The notes beneath the pieces were generated by a model. That model had not been told where the DNA came from, made no database searches, and saw nothing but the letters and a program-made list of their open reading frames with translations. Made by a program: the position numbers and the translations under genes. Shown here piece by piece: positions 30,087-39,212 of a DNA stretch of 64,000 bases. This stretch comes from Pusillimonas sp. MFBS29 (GTDB taxonomy: Bacteria; Pseudomonadota; Gammaproteobacteria; Burkholderiales; Burkholderiaceae_B), in contig NZ_JAJEWL010000004.1 of the NCBI RefSeq assembly GCF_020687695.1, forward strand, positions 124,001 through 188,000. Direction: 5' to 3'. Each line of letters opens with the position of its first letter. Position 1 is the stretch's first letter.

Positions 30087-30440
30087 TCAGACGGCCGCCG
30101 TGACGATGATTTCCACCAACAGGTCGCCCCGCGCCAGTTTGGACTCACCTGTGGCACGCACAGGGGCAACACCTTCAGGTAGCCACTTGTCCCAGACTGC
30201 GTTCATACCGGCAAAATCGCGTTCTATGTCTTTAAGCCAAATTTGAGCGGATAACATCTTCGTGTTATCGGTGCCTGCCTTAGCCAGATAGCTTTCTATT
30301 TTCTCAAGTACTTGCCGGGTCTGCCCCGTTATATCTTGCGTGGCATCGCTGGCGGTCAAACCACCAATCAGCACAGTGCCGTTGTGAATAACCACTCGGC
30401 TCATGCGCTCGTTGGTTTCAAGGCGGGTAATGTTGGTCAT
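30087..30440 (-). CDS. RidA/YjgF-family imine deaminase
   Basis: This 117-residue protein belongs to the RidA family, which hydrolyses reactive enamines and imines formed by amine-oxidising or PLP enzymes. The C-terminal PVRATGESKLARGDLLVEI carries the conserved Arg that binds the carboxylate and a later Glu position. I use the ATG at 30440 with GGAGAG ahead. It lies between the oxidase subunit genes and the LysR gene, which fits removal of the imine product of the oxidases. Confidence 0.88.
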   Translation of the reverse strand: MTNITRLETNERMSRVVIHNGTVLIGGLTASDATQDITGQTRQVLEKIESYLAKAGTDNTKMLSAQIWLKDIERDFAGMNAVWDKWLPEGVAPVRATGESKLARGDLLVEIIVTAAV

Positions 30441-30459
30441 ACAACTCTCCATCAAGGGG

Positions 30460-31854
30460 TTAAGAAGCCGGGCCATCGTGCGCTGTCGACAGCTCAGCCA
30501 AGGTAATAGGTTTAATAGGCGGACGAATACGGTAATAACCGACTTCATCAGGCGTAGTATGGCGTGCCGCTGCAATGATTTCGGTCACTGTCAAACCGCA
30601 CAACCGGCCTTGACAGGGACCCATGCCACAGCGTCCGAAAGACTTAGTCTGGTTGGGCCCTGTGCAACCCATCTCGACAAATCCACGTATGGCACCCGCC
30701 GTGACTTCTTCGCAGCGGCACACGATAACGTCATCGGCTGGGATGCGATTGGCGTCCTTAGGGCGATATAAAGCATCAAGGAATGGGCGTATGCGCATGT
30801 GTGGCTGCAGCTCGCTACGCGCCGCGCTGATGAGGGGCGAGGCTTTTGCGCCAGTCATCAAACCCAAATCCAGCAAAGCAGCCAGCGCAGCCAACCGACC
30901 CTGAATCGTGGCGGCGCCAGCACCGCCAATACCTCGGCCATCTCCAGCGATCAACACACGCTCAGCACCTTCCAAGCGCCCCAGCTCATCGGCGTTAGGG
31001 CGCCAACAAAGCTGAGCGGTATCCCAGGTATGCTCCACTCGCAGCGACCAAGTGAATTGAGTATTGGGCACCACACCTTGATGCAACAGTACCAGGCCGG
31101 TTTCAATGCGTCGCACTTTGCCACCGCTGGTGAAGCTGATTGCACGAACGCGCTCATCACCATCCACGCGCAGCTCCGTCGCCCCCTTGAAGAAGGGAAT
31201 CCGCTTCTGGCGCAGTACGCGCAACAGCGCCACACCTTTCTTCATATACGGCCATGCACCCAACGCCTGCGCAAGGTATGGCAGCGCGCGCCTGTAATCA
31301 TCGGCACGAGTAGTGTCGATGATGGCCGCTATCGGCACCCCAGCCCGTACATACTGCCAAGCCAGCAAATACAACAAAGGCCCGCAGCCTGCCAGCACAG
31401 CCGGCTCAGTAGGCACAGTATCAGCGCTTTTCAGCAATATCTGCGCAGCACCGGCGGTCATTACGCCCGGAAGGGTCCAGCCTGGAATAGGAAAGGGACG
31501 CTCCATGGCACCACTGCACAGTATGACCCGCTTGCCGCGAACTGAAGCGGAAGTGCCATCTTGTATATAGTTGACTACGCCATCGTGCGTAACCTGCCAA
31601 GCAGTGGTGCGTCGCAGGTGCTGGGCATCTGACTCGGAAAATGCACGTGCATGCTCGACACCGGCAGCATAATCCGGCCCCAACGTATGCAGCCTGGCAT
31701 CAGACGCAACGGTAATACTGCGCCAAATCTGGCCACCTGCGCCATCCTGCTCGTCCAGCAAGGCCACGCTGGCACCTTGCTGTGCCGCCAGTGTGGCAGC
31801 GGCCATGCCGGATGGGCCTGCACCGATCACGACGATATCGACTTCCTTATGCAT
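30460..31854 (-). CDS. opine-oxidase-like subunit A (FAD, iron-sulfur)
   Basis: This 464-residue flavoprotein resembles subunit A of opine oxidases (OoxA/NoxA) and hydrogen cyanide synthase HcnB. It has an N-terminal FAD motif VVIGAGPSGMAAATLA, a second nucleotide-binding segment around AGCGPLLYLLAW, and a C-terminal cysteine-rich region (VICRCEEVTAGAI near residue 377, then GRCGMGPCQGRLC near 411) that is a BFD-like iron-sulfur domain. Electrons from the amine-oxidising subunit would be passed on here. It overlaps the small ferredoxin-like gene by 8 bases. Confidence 0.88.
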   Translation of the reverse strand: MHKEVDIVVIGAGPSGMAAATLAAQQGASVALLDEQDGAGGQIWRSITVASDARLHTLGPDYAAGVEHARAFSESDAQHLRRTTAWQVTHDGVVNYIQDGTSASVRGKRVILCSGAMERPFPIPGWTLPGVMTAGAAQILLKSADTVPTEPAVLAGCGPLLYLLAWQYVRAGVPIAAIIDTTRADDYRRALPYLAQALGAWPYMKKGVALLRVLRQKRIPFFKGATELRVDGDERVRAISFTSGGKVRRIETGLVLLHQGVVPNTQFTWSLRVEHTWDTAQLCWRPNADELGRLEGAERVLIAGDGRGIGGAGAATIQGRLAALAALLDLGLMTGAKASPLISAARSELQPHMRIRPFLDALYRPKDANRIPADDVIVCRCEEVTAGAIRGFVEMGCTGPNQTKSFGRCGMGPCQGRLCGLTVTEIIAAARHTTPDEVGYYRIRPPIKPITLAELSTAHDGPAS

Positions 31855-32170
31855 GATTGCGTGACTCCAATTGTGTCCGCCCTTCTTGCGAACGTATCTC
31901 CATACCGTCCTGCACGGGAACCAGGCAGCCTTGTCGATTGGGCACGCCATCGATTTCGACCAAACACTCGAAGCAGACACCCATCATGCAGTAGGGCGCG
32001 CGAGAAGTACCGCTGACAGGTGATGCCCGCATCCGAAGCATGCCTGATCCCAGCAGCGCTGCGGCCACGCTGACTCCTGCCGCAACCTGACGAGGCTGGC
32101 CGTTGAAAAGTATGGTGATGGTGGAGGCGTCCGTGACGCCGGGAAGCACTGTAAAGGCATTAGTGGCCAT
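31847..32170 (-). CDS. opine-oxidase-like small [2Fe-2S] subunit
   Basis: This 107-residue protein has the ferredoxin-type pattern of four cysteines in PYCMMGVCFECLVEIDG and a further RQGC, as in the small subunits of opine oxidases and sarcosine oxidase-like enzymes. It has no signal peptide. It overlaps both neighbours (11 bases with the next and 8 with the previous), so the three subunits are translated together. Confidence 0.9.
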   Translation of the reverse strand: MATNAFTVLPGVTDASTITILFNGQPRQVAAGVSVAAALLGSGMLRMRASPVSGTSRAPYCMMGVCFECLVEIDGVPNRQGCLVPVQDGMEIRSQEGRTQLESRNHA

Positions 32171-33290
32171 GATGAAACTCGCGTTTTGGGTCCAGAAAGC
32201 GATCACCTGAAAAAGCATCCAGCCCTTCGGGCATAGGTTGGCCGGCGATCCATGGAGCGAGCCGGAAGGCATGCGCCGCCGCCAGCGTGACACCGCTGTG
32301 ACAAGTTGCAAGAAAGGCGCCTGGATGGGTGGGCGACTCTTGATAAATGGGAAAACCGTCGGGAGACATAATTCTTAGCGCAGCCCAAGTGCGTACAACG
32401 TTCAGATCGGCTAGCTGAGGAAAACACACGATGGCACGGCGAGCGATCCCGGCCAGTACATCGGTACGGGTAGTATCGTCCAGGCCACACTCTTCCATCG
32501 AGTCGCCGATCTGGATGGATCCTTCGCCTGTCTGACGCACAAAGATCGTGGGATGAGTCAGAAAGGGTGCCACACGCTCACCGATCAATACTTGTCCCTG
32601 GTTGGGCACTATCGGAGCATGCAAACCCACTTCACGGGCAAGATCCTTGTTGCCAAGTCCCGCTGCCAGGATCAGGCGCGAGGCTGTACAGACTCCTTGC
32701 GAACTACGTACGGTGTAGCGTCCATCGGCATAGTGCACTTGATCAATATGCGAATTGACGTGTCGTCGTGCACCGCGGTCATTGCACGCCTGATGCAAGG
32801 CATGAAAAAGCTTGAGCGGATTGACATGACCGTCCATGGGTGTATAGCTGGCACCGGTCACTTGGGCGCCGACTCCCGGCAGCTTCTCCTTGAGCGCAGC
32901 CTGGTCCAGCATTTCAAACTGGTAGCTAGGTCCTATCTCGTGCTGTAGCCAGGCCAGCCTGTCCGCCCTTTCTGAAAGCTCCTGCTCGTTCAGACAGAAG
33001 TGGAATCCACCATCTTGCCGCAGCTCAACGTCAACACCCGTTTCATCCCGGAGGTCGGCCGCCAGCTCTGGCCAGAGTTCGGCCGAACTCATGGTCCAGT
33101 GCGCATACTGGCTATAGCCCCAGCCTTTACCTTGCACCCAGACCAGGCCAAAGTTTCCACGTGATGCTCGAAATGCAATGTCGCCTTCATCGATAACCGT
33201 TACCGTAAGGCCCTGGCGCAGCAAACCGTACGCAATGGCACTGCCCACCAAGCCTGCTCCCAGCACAATTACATCGCTATCGTAAGACAT
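32160..33290 (-). CDS. opine-oxidase-like subunit B (DAO family, FAD)
   Basis: This 376-residue flavoprotein is the catalytic type subunit, with VIVLGAGLVGSAIAYGLL and VIDE for FAD binding, and the C-terminal LATCHSGVTLAAAHAFRLAPWI typical of the DAO family. In opine oxidases subunit B breaks the C-N bond of compounds such as octopine or nopaline. The substrate may differ, for example another N-carboxyalkyl or N-methyl amino acid. The gene starts 2 bases after the permease stop. Confidence 0.88.
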   Translation of the reverse strand: MSYDSDVIVLGAGLVGSAIAYGLLRQGLTVTVIDEGDIAFRASRGNFGLVWVQGKGWGYSQYAHWTMSSAELWPELAADLRDETGVDVELRQDGGFHFCLNEQELSERADRLAWLQHEIGPSYQFEMLDQAALKEKLPGVGAQVTGASYTPMDGHVNPLKLFHALHQACNDRGARRHVNSHIDQVHYADGRYTVRSSQGVCTASRLILAAGLGNKDLAREVGLHAPIVPNQGQVLIGERVAPFLTHPTIFVRQTGEGSIQIGDSMEECGLDDTTRTDVLAGIARRAIVCFPQLADLNVVRTWAALRIMSPDGFPIYQESPTHPGAFLATCHSGVTLAAAHAFRLAPWIAGQPMPEGLDAFSGDRFLDPKREFHHGH

Positions 33291-33292
33291 CT

Positions 33293-34087
33293 TTAGTTTT
33301 TCCCGACAAGGACACGATCTAAACCCACGATGCGATCAAGTATGAACATCGTCAGCATGGTTGCCACAATCAGTACGGTGGATAGTGATGCCACCAGCGG
33401 ATCAATACTCTGGGAAATGTAGCTGTACATCGCCACTGGCAAAGTGGTAGTACCCGGCGTTGCCACGAAGACCGTCATAGTGACTTCATCGAAGCTTTGT
33501 ATAAACGCCAACATCCATCCGCCTGCCACGCCCGGCAAGATCAGCGGCAAAACAATGCGCAAAAACACCGTATGCGGTCGCGCGCCCAGAGAGCGTGCGG
33601 CCAGTTCCGTATCACGGCTTAACCCCGTGACCGATGCCAGCGTCAGCCGCAAGGCATAGGGGAACACCACGATGACGTGAGTCATGGACAGCCAACCGAA
33701 TGAACCACTGAAACCCGCCTGATTGAAGAAACGCAAAAAGGCAATCCCCAGGACCACGTGAGGGATCATGAGCGGCGACAGGAAAAATGCCGAGAGCGCA
33801 CCACGGCCCGGGAAGCGATAGTTGGCCAGCGCCAAGGCAGCGGGGATCGCCAGCGCTATGGCTACGGTGGCACTGACCAGTGCCAACCATGCCGACATCA
33901 AAAAGGCGTCGATAAACTGTCGCTCATCCAAAATAGCGTAGAACCAACGCAGTGATAAGCCATCAGTGGGCAAGGAGATATAGCCCAATGAGGTAAAGGA
34001 CACAGCTATCACCACCAGCAAGGGCGCGCTGATAAACAAGATGAATAAAGAATGATACGTTAGGCTGAGCCAGTTGTTCTTGAGCAT
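33293..34087 (-). CDS. spermidine/putrescine-type ABC permease (PotC type)
   Basis: This 264-residue membrane protein has about six hydrophobic segments and an EAA-type loop (LSRDTELAARSLGARPHTVFLRIVLP) that touches the ATPase. It belongs to the polyamine/opine/iron ABC permease group. It is the second permease in a leftward operon with a binding protein, an ATPase, another permease and the oxidase genes. Confidence 0.9.
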   Translation of the reverse strand: MLKNNWLSLTYHSLFILFISAPLLVVIAVSFTSLGYISLPTDGLSLRWFYAILDERQFIDAFLMSAWLALVSATVAIALAIPAALALANYRFPGRGALSAFFLSPLMIPHVVLGIAFLRFFNQAGFSGSFGWLSMTHVIVVFPYALRLTLASVTGLSRDTELAARSLGARPHTVFLRIVLPLILPGVAGGWMLAFIQSFDEVTMTVFVATPGTTTLPVAMYSYISQSIDPLVASLSTVLIVATMLTMFILDRIVGLDRVLVGKN

Positions 34088-34096
34088 AAGGCTTTC

Positions 34097-35005
34097 CTAG
34101 TTCTCGAAGACCTGGCGGTAGCGCCGCTCAAGCATGTAGTTGCTGCCCAGAATGACAGCAAGCATAGCGATCAAGAGCAATACGGCAATGGCAGCGCCCA
34201 ACGGCCAGTTCAATGTAGCAGTGAATTCATCGTAGGCGGCAGTGGCCACAACCTTAAGACGGCGCCCACCCAGAATCGATGGAGTGGCAAAGGCAGAGGC
34301 GGATAATGCAAACACAATAATGCCCCCTGACAGCACACCCGGCATAAGCTGCGGCAAGATGACACGGCGCAACACTGTGAAGGGTGACGCTCCCAAAGAC
34401 AGGCCTGCATTTTCGACGGACTGGTCCAGCTTTTGGATGGACGCCCAAACAGAAATGATCATGAACGGGATCAGGACGTGAGTCAGCGCAATGGTGACAC
34501 CAGTCATGGTGTAGAGCATCTTGATCGGACTATCAATAAGACCCAGATTCGTCAGCGTCATGTTGATCAGGCCTTCGTTACCGATCAGTATGGCCCAACC
34601 CAAGGTACGCACGACCACTGAAATCAGCAAGGGACCAAGAATGACCACCAGGAAGATGGCACGCCAGGGACTGCGCATGCGTGAAAGAATCAAGGCTTCC
34701 GGTACGCCCAGCAACACACAGAGCAAAGTCACCGCCAACGACATACCACCCGTACGCAGGAATATCTCGTGGTAATACTCGTCACGGATCACATCAAGGT
34801 AATTGGCAATAGTGTAGCCTTCGCCCGTACCCAGGCTACCGTCATACACTGCGAAGGAAAGCAAGCCAGTCAGGGCCAAAGGCACTAAGAGCAGGCCAAT
34901 AAACAAGAGCAAGGCGGGGCTGGACAGCAGCCATGGCATGGGATTGCCCAGCCACCGACGCCAGGAGCTCTGAACATGGGATGTCATGACAGCTGAATTG
35001 CTCAC
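34097..35005 (-). CDS. spermidine/putrescine-type ABC permease (PotB type)
   Basis: This 302-residue permease has six hydrophobic segments and the EAA-like segment LDQSVENAGLSLGASPFTVLRRVILP. Its ATG overlaps the end of the ATPase gene by 4 bases (ATGA type), so the two are coupled. It makes the channel with the PotC-type protein. Confidence 0.9.
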   Translation of the reverse strand: MSNSAVMTSHVQSSWRRWLGNPMPWLLSSPALLLFIGLLLVPLALTGLLSFAVYDGSLGTGEGYTIANYLDVIRDEYYHEIFLRTGGMSLAVTLLCVLLGVPEALILSRMRSPWRAIFLVVILGPLLISVVVRTLGWAILIGNEGLINMTLTNLGLIDSPIKMLYTMTGVTIALTHVLIPFMIISVWASIQKLDQSVENAGLSLGASPFTVLRRVILPQLMPGVLSGGIIVFALSASAFATPSILGGRRLKVVATAAYDEFTATLNWPLGAAIAVLLLIAMLAVILGSNYMLERRYRQVFEN

Positions 35006-36066
35006 GCTTCAGTCCCTCCGGCCAACATGCGCATGTCTTCGTCTTGCCAAGACAGGTAAATAGTGTCGCCTTCCCGGGCCGGCGTATCACCCACGTTGGG
35101 CACATTCACACGCAGTCTGCCCAAGGGTCCGTCAACCTCTACTGACCAATGACTTCCCAGGAACATACGGCTACGCACCACACCGCTTACACGGCTTTCG
35201 GCTGCAGATACCAATCGTATTTTCTCGGGTCGGATGTATACGTTGATGTCATCCGGATATTGATGCTCTTCATGCGGTATACGCACGTCAAGCCCTGCCA
35301 GTTGCACCTGACAACAACTGGCATGGCGTGCGGTAATCTGGGCGGCGATGCAATTTGTTTTACCCAGGAAGCTCGAGGCAAACGGCGACATTGGCCGTTC
35401 ATAGGCATCGAAAGGCGAGGACACCTGAACAATGCGCCCCCCATGCATGACGGCAATACGATCACTCATGGTCATGGCCTCAATCTGGTCATGCGTGACC
35501 AGTATTGTCGTGATGCCCAACTGCTTCTGTATAGCACGCAGCTCCACGTGCATTTCCTCGCGCAGCTTGGCGTCCAGGTTCGACATGGGCTCATCCAACA
35601 ACAATACGTTGGGCCTGATCGCCAGTGCCCTGGCAATTGCCACGCGCTGGCGCTGGCCGCCCGAAAGTTGTTTTGGATAACGATCGCCCAAACCGGACAG
35701 GCGGACCAGATCAAGGGTTTCAGCGATTCGGTCAGCTCTTGCGCTGCGTCCCATCCCTTGCATTTCCAGGCCAAATCCCACATTACCAGCCACCGTCATG
35801 TGCGGAAACAAGGCATAGCTTTGAAACACGATACCCATTCCGCGCTTTTCTGGTGCGACATCTGTAATATCGCGGCCCTCCAATCGCAGCCGACCCCGAG
35901 TCGGCTCAGCAAAACCAGCCACCATTTGTAGGGTGGTGGTCTTGCCACAACCCGAGGGCCCCAACAGGGAAATGAACTCGCCACGCTCAATATTCAGACT
36001 GATGTCTTCAACCACGGTCAGTTCTCCGTAGCGCTTTGCGAGCCCCTCGAGAGCGAGATAAGTCAT
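35002..36066 (-). CDS. spermidine/putrescine-type ABC ATPase (PotA type)
   Basis: This 354-residue ATPase has Walker A GPSGCGKTT near residue 36, signature LSGGQRQRVAIARAL near 133, Walker B VLLLDEPMSNLD near 155 and a C-terminal TOBE-type regulatory domain (residues about 240-354). The frame goes back to 36129, but MTYLALEGLAKRYGE at 36066 is the natural start, with GGAAGAA ahead. It energises import of the oxidase substrate. Confidence 0.92.
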   Translation of the reverse strand: MTYLALEGLAKRYGELTVVEDISLNIERGEFISLLGPSGCGKTTTLQMVAGFAEPTRGRLRLEGRDITDVAPEKRGMGIVFQSYALFPHMTVAGNVGFGLEMQGMGRSARADRIAETLDLVRLSGLGDRYPKQLSGGQRQRVAIARALAIRPNVLLLDEPMSNLDAKLREEMHVELRAIQKQLGITTILVTHDQIEAMTMSDRIAVMHGGRIVQVSSPFDAYERPMSPFASSFLGKTNCIAAQITARHASCCQVQLAGLDVRIPHEEHQYPDDINVYIRPEKIRLVSAAESRVSGVVRSRMFLGSHWSVEVDGPLGRLRVNVPNVGDTPAREGDTIYLSWQDEDMRMLAGGTEA

Positions 36067-36092
36067 GGCAAGTTCTTCCTTTGGTGTATCTA

Positions 36093-37127
36093 TTAACGTT
36101 CTACAGTGCGATTCCAGCGCGTGGTCCATTCATTGCGCTTGGGATTGACGGTTGTCCAATCCACCACCAGCATATTCTCAACGGCATCAGCACCATAAGG
36201 CACTTGCTTGGCAAGCTCAGGTGACAGCTCTACCGTTTTATTGGTGGGGCCCCAGCCTTCGCTCTGAGCCAATATGGTCTGTGTCTCAGGACGTGACAGG
36301 AACTCCAGGAACGCCTGGGCCAATTCCGGCTCTGGGCTCTTTTCAATAGCACAGGCGGCAATCTGCAAGGAAACCGCCCCTTCCTTCGGATACACCATCT
36401 CTACGGGAAAGCCAGTATTTTTCAGTGCCTGCACGCGTCCACTGCCATGAGCAGCCAGCAACACACTACCATTCTGGAACAGTTCGGCCAGCTTCCCGGG
36501 AGCGGGTTCCCAGGACAATACGTTGGGCTGCGCCTCTTCGATCATGGCCTTGAAGCCAGGCTCTATATTTTTTTCACCACCGCCACGCAAACGAGCGAAA
36601 ACCACAAGGGCATGCAAGCCATAAGTATTGGTGATGGATGGGATAACGACCTTTTGCTTGAGCTTGGGGTTAAGCAGATCTTCCCACGAGTCTGGCGCGG
36701 GCAGCCCCATTTTCTTGAAAGCTTCAGTGTTGTATGCCAAACCAGTCGCGACCAAGCCTACTCCCATGGCCTTGCCGCCGATATTGGCCATGGAATACAA
36801 ATTTTTATAGGTATCGGAATTCACATCGCTGCAGAAGCCCAACTGCATCGCCTGCCACATCGGACCATCGTCCAGAATGGCTACGCCAATTTCGGGGTTA
36901 TTACGCTGAGCCTGCAACTTGGCCAGGCTTTGCGTTGACGTACCTGTCACCTGCACCACCTTCACGCCAGGATGCTCTTTTTCAAACACGGGAAACAACT
37001 TTTCTTTCATCACTTTTTCGGTACTGCCGCCATTGGCAGCTACATACAGCGTCTGGTCAGCCCAGACAACAGTGCTGGAGCACAAGGCAGCAACAACGGC
37101 TACAGCGAGTTTGGTACGAAAATGCAT
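36093..37127 (-). CDS. ABC substrate-binding protein (PotD/AfuA-like)
   Basis: This 344-residue periplasmic protein has a signal peptide ending near VVWA and segments common to polyamine- and iron-type binding proteins (LYVAANGGSTEKVMKEKLFPVF, then GLAYNTEAFKKMGLPAPDSWEDL). The start at 37127 is preferred over 37217 because AAGGAG lies just ahead. It is the first gene of the leftward uptake/oxidation operon, so it defines what is taken up; an amine or N-substituted amino acid is most likely, by context. Confidence 0.9.
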   Translation of the reverse strand: MHFRTKLAVAVVAALCSSTVVWADQTLYVAANGGSTEKVMKEKLFPVFEKEHPGVKVVQVTGTSTQSLAKLQAQRNNPEIGVAILDDGPMWQAMQLGFCSDVNSDTYKNLYSMANIGGKAMGVGLVATGLAYNTEAFKKMGLPAPDSWEDLLNPKLKQKVVIPSITNTYGLHALVVFARLRGGGEKNIEPGFKAMIEEAQPNVLSWEPAPGKLAELFQNGSVLLAAHGSGRVQALKNTGFPVEMVYPKEGAVSLQIAACAIEKSPEPELAQAFLEFLSRPETQTILAQSEGWGPTNKTVELSPELAKQVPYGADAVENMLVVDWTTVNPKRNEWTTRWNRTVER

Positions 37128-37582
37128 AGATTTCTCCTTAGCCGCCGAAGCAGCGCGTGAAACATACTGACATGTTGGGGTAAGTCGATTGTGGTAGGTC
37201 GCGTTCAATACCGTCAAATGAGAAAAAGAGCGCTAGCCATACATTTTTGACATGATGAAAAGAGACGTACGGCAACGCCTCTATAGGGCACAGTGGGAAC
37301 GATACCTGCAACATAGTATTGTCTAAGGGTATGTCCTAACACATCACCACAGGCCTCGTCGGCCGAACAGGCCTGATTAAACATGCACGAGCGCATCAGC
37401 ATGAATTAAGGATCACAAGATAGTCTTGCGATTACCCCAAAAGGTAGACATCAGTAATGCCTTGACACTCTACGTCACTATTCCAATAATACGAGCACAA
37501 TGCTGGATGACCATTAGCATGCGCTACGCTGCTGAGGCGCCCATGTCTCGGTCTTACTCACAGCCTAAAAGGAATAACCCCC
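37128..37582. other. divergent intergenic region
   Basis: These 455 bases separate the leftward transport operon from the rightward protease gene and hold the protease promoter at 37462-37490. No gene that I can support lies inside. The left half should contain the promoter and operator of the transport/oxidase operon, but I see no clear hexamers for it. Confidence 0.6.
37462..37490 (+). promoter_or_regulatory. strong sigma-70 promoter of the serralysin-like gene
   Basis: A perfect TTGACA (37462-37467), a 17-base spacer and AATAAT (37485-37490, 5 of 6) predict a start near 37497 and an 86-base leader. AAAAGGAA precedes the ATG at 37583. Confidence 0.75.
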
Positions 37583-39142
37583 ATGACCACGCCACACTGG
37601 ACGGACGAACAAGTTTTCAATCAATTGAACAGTGGGGAAAAATGGTCCGGCCCCACCATTACCTACACATTTCCAGATAGTCGTGAGCAAATACACTTCG
37701 AGCAAGGCGAGGGCGTGAACTTCACCCCCTTGACTGCGGAGCAACGCGAATACGCCAAGCTGGCCCTGGCCACCTGGAATGACCTGATTGCACCCAATAT
37801 CGTGCCCGGCTCGATTGGCGCATCCAACATGGAGTTCGGCAATACCTACATGGTCGAGGAACCAGGCTACGCGCATGCCTATTACCCACCCATGGGCAGC
37901 ATATGGTTCTCGTACATGTACAACGAACTGCAGCATCCTGTACTGGGCAATCGCGGCTTCACCACCTACATTCACGAAATCGGCCATGCGCTGGGGCTGG
38001 ATCATATGGGTGACTACAACGGCGACGATGATGATGGCCCTTCGTCCTACCAGGACAGCGGGGTGCTATCGATCATGTCTTACTACGGGCCTGAAGACCA
38101 GCGCGGCAAAGGTGATGTAATGTGGGGCGACTGGTTCTCGCCGGATGGCGTGATCCATGGGTCTCAAACACCCATGCTGAACGACATCATGGTCATCCAG
38201 GCCATATACGGCGCCGCCAACACACGCGCCGACAACACCGTGTACGGGTTTGGCTCGACGGTGGAAGGCGACACGGCGGTCGTGTACGATTTCACCCAGA
38301 ACGTGTACCCGATTCTTACCTTCTACGACGCCGGCGGCATCGACACCCTGAACCTGAGCGGTTGGGGCACCGACAGCGACATCGACCTGCGTCCCGGGCA
38401 CTATTCGTCGGCCAACGGCATGACGAACAACCTGGCAATTGCCCGTGGCGTCCTCATCGAGAACCTCACGACGGGCGCAGGCAACGACACGCTTTACGGC
38501 AATCAGGCCAACAACATTCTTGACGGCGGAGCCGGACACGACAGCGCCTATTTCTCCGGCGTATTCGCCAACTATACGCTGGTCTATGACCTGGACGGGC
38601 GCACATACACCGTGCACGACACCACCGGCGCCGACGGCACTGACACGCTGATCAATATTGAAGTGGCCGGTTTCGAGAACTTCGGCGGCAACCTGAACGA
38701 CCTGACACCAGGCATACACCGCTACTTCAACACGAACAATGGCACGCATTTCTTTACCGCCAACAACGACGAAGCCAGCAACATCAATGCCCTTGAAGGC
38801 CTGATCTACGAGGGCATCGGCTTCATGCGTGATGTCATGCCCAATGCCGAAAGCGTTGCGGTACACGGTTTTCACAACGACGTGACCGGCACGCATTTCT
38901 ACACAACCAGCAATGACGAAGCCATGAACATCATTGAGACGAACCAGCTGACCTACGAAGGCATCGCCTTCCAGGCCCATGCAGCCAAAACCGAGGCAAC
39001 CACCGAGGTCTATCGTTTCTACAATTCTTCCACCAACAGCCACTTCTACACGGCCAATGCCGCTGAAATGGAGAACGTGAAAGTCGAGCTGGCAGGCACC
39101 TATGTTTTCGAGGGGGTCGCATTCTATACCGAAGCAGCATAG
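37583..39142 (+). CDS. serralysin-like metalloprotease with DUF5648 repeats
   Basis: This 519-residue protein has a zinc protease domain with HEIGHALGLDH at residues 131-141 and the Met-turn SIMSYYGP near 163-170, the metzincin/M10 serralysin pattern. A short RTX-like stretch (GAGNDTLYGNQANNILDGGAGHD, about 298-320) follows. The last 140 residues hold three repeats of the type HRYFNTNNGTHFFT, HGFHNDVTGTHFYT and YRFYNSSTNSHFYT with a GIGF or GVAF end, which are DUF5648 units that likely bind surfaces. No signal peptide is seen, so type I secretion is likely, but no exporter genes are nearby. The Zn ligand set appears complete. Confidence 0.9.
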   Translation: MTTPHWTDEQVFNQLNSGEKWSGPTITYTFPDSREQIHFEQGEGVNFTPLTAEQREYAKLALATWNDLIAPNIVPGSIGASNMEFGNTYMVEEPGYAHAYYPPMGSIWFSYMYNELQHPVLGNRGFTTYIHEIGHALGLDHMGDYNGDDDDGPSSYQDSGVLSIMSYYGPEDQRGKGDVMWGDWFSPDGVIHGSQTPMLNDIMVIQAIYGAANTRADNTVYGFGSTVEGDTAVVYDFTQNVYPILTFYDAGGIDTLNLSGWGTDSDIDLRPGHYSSANGMTNNLAIARGVLIENLTTGAGNDTLYGNQANNILDGGAGHDSAYFSGVFANYTLVYDLDGRTYTVHDTTGADGTDTLINIEVAGFENFGGNLNDLTPGIHRYFNTNNGTHFFTANNDEASNINALEGLIYEGIGFMRDVMPNAESVAVHGFHNDVTGTHFYTTSNDEAMNIIETNQLTYEGIAFQAHAAKTEATTEVYRFYNSSTNSHFYTANAAEMENVKVELAGTYVFEGVAFYTEAA

Positions 39143-39212
39143 GCACAAAAAGCAACGCAGGGCAGGGATGCAGGCATAATAACTGGCGAACTGGAAACTG
39201 GAGACCCACGCC

